Positions 1 to 5,756 of a DNA stretch of 6,757 nucleotides are shown piece by piece. The translations under genes and the position numbers were made by a program. The notes under the pieces were generated by a model. It saw only the letters and a list, made by a program, of their open reading frames with translations, made no database searches and was not told where the DNA came from. The DNA comes from Desulfobacteria bacterium. GTDB lineage: Bacteria > Desulfobacterota > Desulfobacteria > Desulfobacterales > C00003060. The stretch spans positions 1 through 6,757 of the forward strand of contig JAQYWL010000468.1 in NCBI GenBank assembly GCA_030145035.1, read 5' to 3'. Position 1 is the stretch's first letter. Each line of letters begins with the position of its first letter.

Positions 1-453
1 GATGGCGCGGAAAGCATAAGCATCATGCCACTGCTCAATGAGGGGAAGCAGCCTTGCCTTATTCACAAGGTCAACCTTGTTGATGGCAAGAATGACAGGC
101 AGGTTTCTCTTTTTCAAAGACTCAAGGATGATTTCATCTGAGGCATTATCCGGGGAAACAGCATCTGTAATGAACACAACCAGATCAACATCCCCCAGGA
201 CCTTCAGCGCCACTTCCACCATGCGCACATTCAAGGGCCCCCTGGCCCGATGAATACCCGGGGTATCCAGAAAGATAAGCTGGGCTCCGGGCAGATGGGC
301 CACGCCCAGGATGCGGTGGCGGGTGGTCTGTGGCTTTTCAGAGGTGATGGCGATCTTTTGCCCTAGAAGCTGGTTCAGCAGGGTGGATTTGCCCACATTC
401 GGCGCACCGATAATGGCAATAAATCCTGATCTAAATTGAGTCTTGGTGTTCAT
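1..453 (-). CDS. era: GTPase Era, N-terminal half (gene continues past the left edge)
   Basis: Era is an essential GTPase that binds the 3' end of 16S rRNA and helps mature the 30S subunit. The 151 visible residues form most of its G domain: the P-loop GAPNVGKST (residues 16-24), the switch-I signature KPQTTRHRI (40-48), which separates Era from Der and other TRAFAC GTPases, the G3 motif DTPG (63-66) and the G4 motif NKVD (125-128). The family is about 300 aa, so G5 and the C-terminal KH RNA-binding domain lie outside the window. The ATG at 453 is the natural start because the protein begins just before the first beta strand. No clear Shine-Dalgarno sequence precedes it; the 35-bp gap to rtcB reads as pyrimidine-rich then A/T-rich on the coding strand. 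The gene lies directly downstream of rtcB on the same strand, so co-transcription is likely. The identification is firm. Confidence 0.96.
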   Translation of the reverse strand, partial: MNTKTQFRSGFIAIIGAPNVGKSTLLNQLLGQKIAITSEKPQTTRHRILGVAHLPGAQLIFLDTPGIHRARGPLNVRMVEVALKVLGDVDLVVFITDAVSPDNASDEIILESLKKRNLPVILAINKVDLVNKARLLPLIEQWHDAYAFRAI

Positions 454-488
454 TGCAACTTATTGAAATTATTGGAAAGGGAAAAACT

Positions 489-1937
489 TTATCCTTTGAT
501 CACCCCCATTGGCTTCAACCTCGCCACCTTCTTGCCGATCCCTGCCTCATGGACCACGTTTACCACATCGGTCACATCCTTATAGGCTTCAGAGATCTCT
601 TCATTTATGGTCCCTTTGCCCGCACCACGAACATAGATCCCCTGATCTTCAAGCTCACGGATAATTGAACGTCCTTTGGCAACCTTTTGTGCCTGGCGCC
701 TGCTCAGCATGCGTCCAGCCCCGTGGCAGGTGCTTCCAAAGGTTTCTTTGAGCGCGGTTTCGGTGCCCACCAATACGTAGGAATAGCGGCCCATGTCTCC
801 GGGGATCAACACAGGCTGCCCGACTTCTTTATAGTCTTCCGGTATAAAAGGAGAATGAGGCGGAAAGGCCCTGGTGGCCCCTTTTCGGTGTACACATAAC
901 TTGCGCGCCTTGCCGTCCACCTCGTGGGTTTCCACTTTGGCTATGTTGTGGCAGACATCATATACGAGATCGAGCCCAAGCTCCCTGGGACCCATCTGAA
1001 ACACTGCTTGAAAGGTCTCTCGAACCCAGTGGGTAATCAACTGGCGATTGCAAAAGGCAAAATTAGCCGCGCAGGCCATTGCCGAAAGGTATTGCTGGCT
1101 TTCCTTTGATGCAATCGGAGCGCAGCACAGTTGTTTATCCGGCAAGTCTATCTTGTACTTGGCCGATGCCTTGAGCAGCACCTTGATGTAGTCGTCACAG
1201 ACTTGGTGTCCCAGTCCCCTTGAACCGGTATGCACAATGATGGTTACCTGCCCTTTGTGTAAAGACAAGGCCCTGGCGGCAGCCTCATCAAAAACTTCTT
1301 CAACGTAACCGATCTCGACAAAATGGTTGCCTGAGCCCAGGGTTCCGAGTTGATCCTTACCCCGTGTGTATGCCCTCTGAGAAACATACTCCGGATTGCC
1401 GCCGGCAATACAACCCCCTTCTTCAATATGTTCAAGGTCCTCCTGGCTGCCATACCCACGGGAAACGGCCCACCCGGCCCCCTTTACGAGCACATGGTCC
1501 ATCTCTTGAGCTGACAGCTTGAGGTCTTTGCGCCGTGAGCCAACACCACAAGGAATATTCCTGAATAAGGCACCCACCAGGGTTGGTATCTGATCCTTGA
1601 CGTCCGCCGCATCCAGGTCGGAGCGCAGGAGCCGCACACCGCAATTGATGTCGTAGCCGACGCCGCCAGGGGAGACGATGCCATCCTCCATGTCAAAGGC
1701 TGCCACCCCCCCAATAGGAAAGCCATACCCCCAATGTATATCAGGCATGGCCATAGACCGGCCCACGATTCCGGGAAGGCAGGCCACGTTGGCCACCTGC
1801 TCAAGGCTTGCGTCCTTTCTGATCACAGCCAACATCTTTTCATCGGCATAGACCAACCCCTCGGTTCTCATCTTCCCCTTTTTTGGAATAAGCCAGCGAA
1901 AATCATCCAGTTTTTTTACCTCTATATCAGTTGACAT
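489..1937 (-). CDS. rtcB: RtcB, 3'-phosphate/5'-hydroxyl RNA ligase
   Basis: RtcB is a Mn- and GTP-dependent ligase that joins RNA 2',3'-cyclic phosphate or 3'-phosphate ends to 5'-OH ends, for tRNA splicing in archaea and eukaryotes and RNA repair in bacteria. The 482-aa protein matches the long archaeal-type form (about 480 aa) rather than the roughly 400-aa E. coli form. All catalytic elements are visible: Asp96 and Cys99 in GGVGYDINCG, Asn204 and His205 in GSGNHFVE, His236 in HTGSRGLGHQ, His330 in DVCHNIAK, the HRKGATRAFPP segment (350-360), and the guanylylated His405 in STCHGAGR. An in-frame ATG five codons upstream (1952) was rejected because it overlaps the ribosome binding site; the ATG at 1937 is 8 nt after GGAGG. 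The ligase looks intact and active. Era follows 35 bp downstream. No rtcA, archease or RtcR regulator gene is in view. Confidence 0.97.
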   Translation of the reverse strand: MSTDIEVKKLDDFRWLIPKKGKMRTEGLVYADEKMLAVIRKDASLEQVANVACLPGIVGRSMAMPDIHWGYGFPIGGVAAFDMEDGIVSPGGVGYDINCGVRLLRSDLDAADVKDQIPTLVGALFRNIPCGVGSRRKDLKLSAQEMDHVLVKGAGWAVSRGYGSQEDLEHIEEGGCIAGGNPEYVSQRAYTRGKDQLGTLGSGNHFVEIGYVEEVFDEAAARALSLHKGQVTIIVHTGSRGLGHQVCDDYIKVLLKASAKYKIDLPDKQLCCAPIASKESQQYLSAMACAANFAFCNRQLITHWVRETFQAVFQMGPRELGLDLVYDVCHNIAKVETHEVDGKARKLCVHRKGATRAFPPHSPFIPEDYKEVGQPVLIPGDMGRYSYVLVGTETALKETFGSTCHGAGRMLSRRQAQKVAKGRSIIRELEDQGIYVRGAGKGTINEEISEAYKDVTDVVNVVHEAGIGKKVARLKPMGVIKG

Positions 1938-1940
1938 CAA

Positions 1941-1950
1941 GATCACCTCC
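1941..1950 (-). promoter_or_regulatory. Extended ribosome binding site of rtcB
   Basis: On the coding strand this reads GGAGGTGATC, 3 nt before the ATG at 1937 (GGAGG to ATG spacing 8 nt). All 10 nt can pair with the conserved GAUCACCUCC near the 3' end of bacterial 16S rRNA. It decides the start codon, because the upstream in-frame ATG at 1952 is fused to this motif. Confidence 0.85.
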
Positions 1951-2193
1951 ATAAATCTAAGGTTTCGGAAACTTTACAACTTATTAACATGCGAAAACTT
2001 TTAGTGACGGCCAATTGTCCCATCCGCATGGAGTGTTGGCCTGCCCTGGCGCGACCTCCGTGGGACAAGCTGTTGCCCTTGAAAACCAGGTCTGGGCCAG
2101 GGAGTACTGGAGTGTTGTAGAAATCCTGACAGGTATGTTTAGCACATCAAGACACAAAATTCAAATTTTTGTTGACCCAGGCCGTCTATTTGG
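1951..2193. other. Divergent intergenic region with an inverted repeat, no gene seen
   Basis: This gap separates divergent rtcB and the 2194-4743 gene, so it should hold both promoters. I could not pick out a convincing -35/-10 pair for either. It contains a perfect 8-bp inverted repeat, TTGTCCCA (2015-2022) and TGGGACAA (2061-2068), separated by 38 nt, and a 10-bp direct repeat TGGAGTGTTG (2029-2038 and 2108-2117). An open frame starting with TTG at 2015 has no ribosome binding site and no recognisable protein. Confidence 0.5.
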
Positions 2194-4743
2194 ATGGTAT
2201 GGTGTTTTTTTAGCGAAGCCCACTTAACGGGGTTAGGTCAAATCCAAAATCCAAAATCCAAAATCCAAAATCCCATAGGGCCGGGCCTTTTTGCAGGGGT
2301 GGGCTTGACCTCCCTGGCCACACTCATGCTTCAGGTCTCCTTGACGCGTCTATTCTCCGTGGCGCTCTGGCACCATTTTGCCTTTATGGTGGTGAGCATT
2401 GCCTTCCTGGGTTTCGGTGCAAGCGGCACGTTCTTGATGATGGTGCCGAGGATCAAAGGGCGTCCAATGCGCCCTACGCTGGCAAAGTTGGCCCTTGGTC
2501 TTTCCGTGGCCAGTCTCATCTCGTACTGGTGTTCAAACAAGATTCCCTTTGACCCGGCCCGCATTATCTGGGACCGCTATCAGTGGATCTATCTGCTGGG
2601 CTATTATGGTGTGTTTGCAGTCCCGTTCTTCTTCGCAGGCCTTATTCTGGCACTGGTTTACACCCACCAGGCAGAGAGGGTAGGCCGCTTGTACGCCTGG
2701 GACCTGGCAGGCGCAGCCCTTGGATGCATGGGAATATTCTGGGTCTACTCCCTTGCCGGGGGGCCGGGGGCCATTTTGACTGTTTGCCTCCTGGCCGGCC
2801 TTGCCTCTCTGGCCTTCAGCCCTAGTGGATGGCAACTGAACCTTGTGCGGGGGATCTGGATGGGAATACTTTGCCTGATTATGGTTACAAAACCCGGGGT
2901 TGTGAGTGTTAATATTTCTCCTTACAAGGCTTTGATGGTGGCCCTGAGGTACCCGGACGCCCGCCTCCTTGAGACCCGATGGCACGCTGCTGGCAGGCTT
3001 GACATCATTGAAAGCGGGGCCGTCCGGTTTGCACCCGGCCTTAGCCTGGAGTTCCGGGGAAGCCTGCCCCAGCAGTTGGGCCTGTGTCTTGACGCAGGAA
3101 GGTTGAATGCGGTCACCCGCTTCAAAGGCAACATGGACGACATAACCTTTGCTGAATTTCTCCCTGCCTCTTTGCCGTATGTGGTCAGGGAACCCGACAA
3201 CGTGCTCATCATGGAACCGATGGGGGGGCTTGACATCCTCACAGCTCGCTACAGTGGCGCAACAAACATCGTGACGACGCATTCCAGCCCGCTTGTCCTT
3301 AGAGCAATGAAGACCACCCTTGAGGCGTTCAGTGGCAATCTGTATGAGGATAACGTCATATCAATTGAAGAACAGGCCAGGAGCTCTCTACGCAGGAGCC
3401 TGATGGCCTTTGACGTGATCCAGCTTCCGCTGACTGACAGCCTGGGGGCCGTCTCGTCAGGCCTGTACGGCCTGTCTGAGGACTATACCCTGACGGTTGA
3501 GGCATTTCAGACTTATATCCGTGCCCTGAAGCCCGACGGGTTGCTAACGGTAACCGTGTACCTGCTCCCCCCACCCCGACACGAAATAAGGCTGGTGGCC
3601 CTGGCGTGTGCAGCCCTTGAGAACATGGGTGTCGGACATCCTGAAAGGCACCTTGCTGCAATCAGGAGCTGGGGGGCCTTCACCCTGTTGGTGAAGAAAA
3701 GCCCTTTTGAACCTCAAGAGATCGACCGGATAAAAGACTTTTGCAGCCGGCTGCGTTTCGATCTGGTCCACTATCCGAACATGACTAGAGCAGAGGCCAA
3801 TGTATACAACCGTTTTCCAGGCCCCATCTATCATGACGTTGTTCAAAAGGTCCTAAGCCCGCGCGACAGGCAGACCTTCTATAAGGAATACCTCTTTGAC
3901 GTGCGGCCTGTCACAGATGACAGGCCTTTCTTTTATCACAACTTCAGGATAGACAAGGTTGCTCCATTGTACCGTGCGGTGGGCAACAAGTGGCAGTTAT
4001 TTCTCGAGGGAGGATACCTGGTCCATCTTATCTTCTTTCAGGCACTTGTGATCAGCCTCGTCTTGATGGTGCTTCCATTGAAAAAGACCGGCCTGCCGTC
4101 TTCTTCCTGGTTTCTGGCCTATTTTGGCCTCATCGGCATCGCCTTTATGCTCACAGAAATCTGCCTGATCCAGCGTTTTATCCTATTTCTGGCAAGGCCG
4201 GTGTACGCATTTTCACTGGTGCTCTTTTCTGTGCTGTTTGCCTCGGCCCTCGGAAGCTATACGATTGCGGATTCAAAATTGTTGCTTAGATCCGACACGA
4301 AGTTAAGCTTCCCCCAAATCCAAAATCCAAAATCCAAAATCCAAAATCCTCTGGGCAGGCTCCCGGTTCTGGTCATAACCCCAATACTGCTCATTGCGTA
4401 CGCCTTGTGCCTGGGCAAGGTGTTGAGTTTTGCCATAGCGTGGCCCCTCTGGATGCGCTATGGCGTTGCCTTTTTCGTCATCTTGCCTCTGGGGTTCATA
4501 ATGGGGATGTTTTTTCCCATGGGTGTACGGACCTTGAGCCTGTGCTTCAAGGGTGCGATTCCGTGGGCCTGGTGTGTGAATGGCTGTACTTCGGTGATAG
4601 GTTCGGTGCTGGCAGTCGTGACAGCTCTAAGCTATGGCTTCAAGACAGTCCTATGCCTTGCAGCCGTTGCCTACAGTCTTGCCCTTGTGATGTTAGTCTT
4701 CCAGAATCTTTCCTACCATCGGCACAAACACGACCCCCAGTAA
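2194..4743 (+). CDS. Polytopic membrane protein with central spermidine-synthase-like (SAM methyltransferase fold) domain
   Basis: An 849-residue protein of the membrane-fused spermidine synthase-like family. The N-terminal part (about 31-237) holds roughly six hydrophobic segments, beginning with the signature LTRLFSVALWHHFAFMVV (50-67). A soluble domain follows (about 240-605), with a Rossmann-like strand VLIMEPMGGLDILTA (337-351), a second strand DVIQLPLTD (407-415) and the signature DVRPVTDDRPFFYHNFR (569-585). The C-terminal part (607-836) has about seven hydrophobic segments, including FMLTEICLIQRFILFL (651-666) and PWAWCVNGCTSVIGSVLAV (790-808), both typical of the family. The reaction is unknown. 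The position where aminopropyltransferases and methyltransferases carry the acidic ribose-binding residue reads VTTHSSP here, so SAM binding may be altered or lost. The start at 2194 is the only ATG after an in-frame stop at 2173-2175, but it has no good ribosome binding site and the first 30 residues are atypical; GTG 2299 is an alternative. The 3' end overlaps pcm by 51 bp. Confidence 0.82.
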   Translation: MVWCFFSEAHLTGLGQIQNPKSKIQNPIGPGLFAGVGLTSLATLMLQVSLTRLFSVALWHHFAFMVVSIAFLGFGASGTFLMMVPRIKGRPMRPTLAKLALGLSVASLISYWCSNKIPFDPARIIWDRYQWIYLLGYYGVFAVPFFFAGLILALVYTHQAERVGRLYAWDLAGAALGCMGIFWVYSLAGGPGAILTVCLLAGLASLAFSPSGWQLNLVRGIWMGILCLIMVTKPGVVSVNISPYKALMVALRYPDARLLETRWHAAGRLDIIESGAVRFAPGLSLEFRGSLPQQLGLCLDAGRLNAVTRFKGNMDDITFAEFLPASLPYVVREPDNVLIMEPMGGLDILTARYSGATNIVTTHSSPLVLRAMKTTLEAFSGNLYEDNVISIEEQARSSLRRSLMAFDVIQLPLTDSLGAVSSGLYGLSEDYTLTVEAFQTYIRALKPDGLLTVTVYLLPPPRHEIRLVALACAALENMGVGHPERHLAAIRSWGAFTLLVKKSPFEPQEIDRIKDFCSRLRFDLVHYPNMTRAEANVYNRFPGPIYHDVVQKVLSPRDRQTFYKEYLFDVRPVTDDRPFFYHNFRIDKVAPLYRAVGNKWQLFLEGGYLVHLIFFQALVISLVLMVLPLKKTGLPSSSWFLAYFGLIGIAFMLTEICLIQRFILFLARPVYAFSLVLFSVLFASALGSYTIADSKLLLRSDTKLSFPQIQNPKSKIQNPLGRLPVLVITPILLIAYALCLGKVLSFAIAWPLWMRYGVAFFVILPLGFIMGMFFPMGVRTLSLCFKGAIPWAWCVNGCTSVIGSVLAVVTALSYGFKTVLCLAAVAYSLALVMLVFQNLSYHRHKHDPQ
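2240..2273 (+). repeat. AAAATCC heptamer array, copy 1 (4.9 units)
   Basis: The array is aaatcc followed by four perfect aaaatcc units (34 bp), identical to the array at 4316-4349, including the preceding c. It lies at the very 5' end of the membrane-protein ORF and, if translated from 2194, encodes QIQNPKSKIQNP just before the first hydrophobic segment. Confidence 0.95.
4316..4349 (+). repeat. AAAATCC heptamer array, copy 2, inside the coding region
   Basis: This 34-bp array is identical to the one at 2240-2273 and lies 2,076 bp away in the same reading frame. It encodes QIQNPKSKIQNP at about residues 708-719 of the membrane protein, in a polar stretch (about 691-722) between two hydrophobic C-terminal segments. 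The reading frame stays open through it, and the family-typical sequence resumes immediately afterwards, so this is a tolerated insertion in a loop and not a disruption. Confidence 0.95.
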
Positions 4744-5433
4744 GTGTTCTACCTCATTGCCTTTCGGGGTTTTGGTGATCCTGGTGAGCGTTTGATAGTA
4801 CGTGGTGCTCCCCAGGGGGATGAGAAGACGGCCGCCCATCTTGAGTTGGTCAATGAGCGGAGGAGGGACATGGTTGGCGGCTGCCGTAACCATGATGGCG
4901 TCAAATGGTGCATATTCGGGCCATCCAAAGTATCCATCCCCGTGCTTGACCTTGACATTGCCATATCCCAGGGTCTGGAGGCGCCTTGCTGCGCTTTGAG
5001 CTAAGGTTTTTCTGATTTCGATGCTCCAGGCCTGGTCCGTAAAATGGCTCAAGACCGCGGCCTGGTAACCCGAACCGGTGCCGATCTCAAGGACCTTTTC
5101 CCCGGGTTGAATATTTAGGATTTGCGTCATCAGGGCCACGATGTACGGCTGCGAGATGGTTTGGCCCTCCTCAATCGGAAGGGGGTGATCGGCATAAGCC
5201 TGAGAAGCAAGCCCGGGCCTGACGAAAAGATGACGCCCGACCGTCCCCATAACCTTCAAGACTTCTCGATCGGAAATGTCCCGTGCCTTGAGCTGGCGCA
5301 AAACCATACGCTGTCGGGCGGCAGCATACGGATCAGGAGACTCGCAAAAAGCAGTGTGAGGCAAGGATAGAGATCCTGCTATGACGCACATGAGAGCAAG
5401 AATGGCTATAAGGGGTAGTCCTGGTTTTGTCAT
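4693..5433 (-). CDS. pcm: Protein-L-isoaspartate O-methyltransferase, exported form
   Basis: Pcm methylates the isoaspartyl residues of aged proteins using SAM, starting their repair to normal aspartate. The 246-aa protein shows the family motifs in order: QTISQPYIVALM (91-102), the SAM-binding loop VLEIGTGSGYQAAVL (114-128), GDGYFGWPEYAPFDAIMVTA (165-184) and LKMGGRLLIPLG (197-208), ending in a family-like VVFVPMVG tail. Residues 1-30 form a signal peptide: a Lys near the N terminus, a hydrophobic core (LPLIAILALMCVIAGSL) and a short polar region ending HTAFCES. No proper lipobox is present. The protein is therefore probably periplasmic, unlike cytoplasmic E. coli Pcm (about 208 aa). I chose ATG 5433, which is preceded by GAGCTTGGAAATGAA; a GTG at 5469, directly after the stop of the AbrB remnant, would add 12 residues before the signal. 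Its last 51 bp overlap the convergent membrane-protein gene. Confidence 0.94.
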   Translation of the reverse strand: MTKPGLPLIAILALMCVIAGSLSLPHTAFCESPDPYAAARQRMVLRQLKARDISDREVLKVMGTVGRHLFVRPGLASQAYADHPLPIEEGQTISQPYIVALMTQILNIQPGEKVLEIGTGSGYQAAVLSHFTDQAWSIEIRKTLAQSAARRLQTLGYGNVKVKHGDGYFGWPEYAPFDAIMVTAAANHVPPPLIDQLKMGGRLLIPLGSTTYYQTLTRITKTPKGNEVEHLLGVVFVPMVGKILED

Positions 5434-5469
5434 TTCATTTCCAAGCTCAGGGTCTTGGTAGCAATTCAC

Positions 5470-5565
5470 TCAATTGAGATTCCATCCTTTTACAATCCTA
5501 AACTTCCTTCTAATATCAGCAGGGATGACGATTTGTCCCTTTACGGTGGCTGTGACAATTGCCAT
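5470..5565 (-). pseudogene. Truncated SpoVT/AbrB-type antitoxin or regulator (31 codons)
   Basis: The 31-residue ORF begins MAIVTATVKGQIVIPADIRR, the classic start of swapped-hairpin AbrB/MazE/VapB DNA-binding proteins (the TxKGQixIP motif at residues 7-15, then xIRRKF). Intact family members need about 45-50 residues for the fold and usually run to 75-90 aa. Here the frame stops after KGWNLN, before the second beta-hairpin arm, and I could not find a convincing continuation in another frame. No toxin gene follows; the next gene is pcm, whose possible GTG start (5469) directly abuts this stop. Start codon and ribosome binding site are intact, so a short peptide may still be made, but it probably cannot fold as an AbrB dimer. 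A 10-bp palindrome CTCAATTGAG (5469-5478) sits at the junction. Confidence 0.7.
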
Positions 5566-5569
5566 CTTA

Positions 5570-5579
5570 ATCACCTCCT
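5570..5579 (-). promoter_or_regulatory. Near-perfect ribosome binding site of the AbrB-like remnant
   Basis: The coding strand reads AGGAGGTGAT, 4 nt before the ATG at 5565 (GGAGG to ATG spacing 8 nt). It fixes this ATG as a real former, and possibly current, start. Confidence 0.8.
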
Positions 5580-5581
5580 CA

Positions 5582-5629
5582 TATTACGCAATTGAACCAT
5601 TATGTAATACGATCGTGTCGATTTATCAA
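5582..5629 (-). promoter_or_regulatory. Candidate promoter and operator upstream of the AbrB remnant and pcm
   Basis: On the minus strand TTGATA (5629-5624) is followed after 19 nt by CATAAT (5604-5599), a reasonable but wide-spaced sigma-70-like pair. A perfect 6-bp inverted repeat, TATTAC (5582-5587) and GTAATA (5604-5609) with a 16-nt spacer, overlaps the -10 and lies between it and the ribosome binding site. AbrB-family antitoxins commonly autoregulate through such sites, so it may be the old operator. It may also drive pcm, about 150 bp downstream. This is inference from motif matching only. Confidence 0.3.
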
Positions 5630-5634
5630 TGCAA

Positions 5635-5697
5635 TTAGTAGTTCACAATCAGGGCCACGATATACGCCTGAGAGATTGTTTGGCGTTTTCCAATAGG
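5635..5697 (-). pseudogene. Fragment of a second isoaspartate methyltransferase gene
   Basis: On the minus strand this encodes PIGKRQTISQAYIVAL and then IVNY before a TAA stop (5637-5635). It matches PIEEGQTISQPYIVAL of the intact pcm (residues 86-101). At the DNA level, 5650-5684 and 5131-5165 agree at 31 of 35 positions. Three of the four differences are synonymous and the fourth is Pro to Ala, so the two copies diverged while both were coding. The PIG form is also common in other Pcm proteins. Only the segment around the conserved QTISQ motif is recognisable: the upstream sequence (to about 5757) gives no match to the signal-peptide region, and there is no SAM-binding loop. It is a decayed paralogue or a leftover of recombination. 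Confidence 0.75.
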
Positions 5698-5756
5698 TTG
5701 GTTTACTGTGACAGAACGTGGCAGATTGAGAGTTGGTAGTCCATTGTGGTATGGGC

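Noticed and set aside
1938..1952. Start of rtcB at the upstream ATG (1952)
   Set aside because: That ATG is fused to the ribosome binding site; the ATG at 1937 has ideal spacing and gives the family-like N terminus.
2172..2203. Promoter TTGACC plus a TATGGT-like -10 for the membrane-protein gene
   Set aside because: Spacing and -10 match are poor, and it would place the transcription start inside the ORF as called.
2015..2227. 70-codon plus-strand frame starting with TTG in the intergenic region
   Set aside because: No ribosome binding site, no recognisable protein, and it runs into the start of the next gene in another frame.
2533..3282. 249-codon open frame on the minus strand inside the membrane-protein gene
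   Set aside because: It is antisense to a well-supported gene, its composition is low-complexity and basic, no family motif is visible and no ribosome binding site precedes it.
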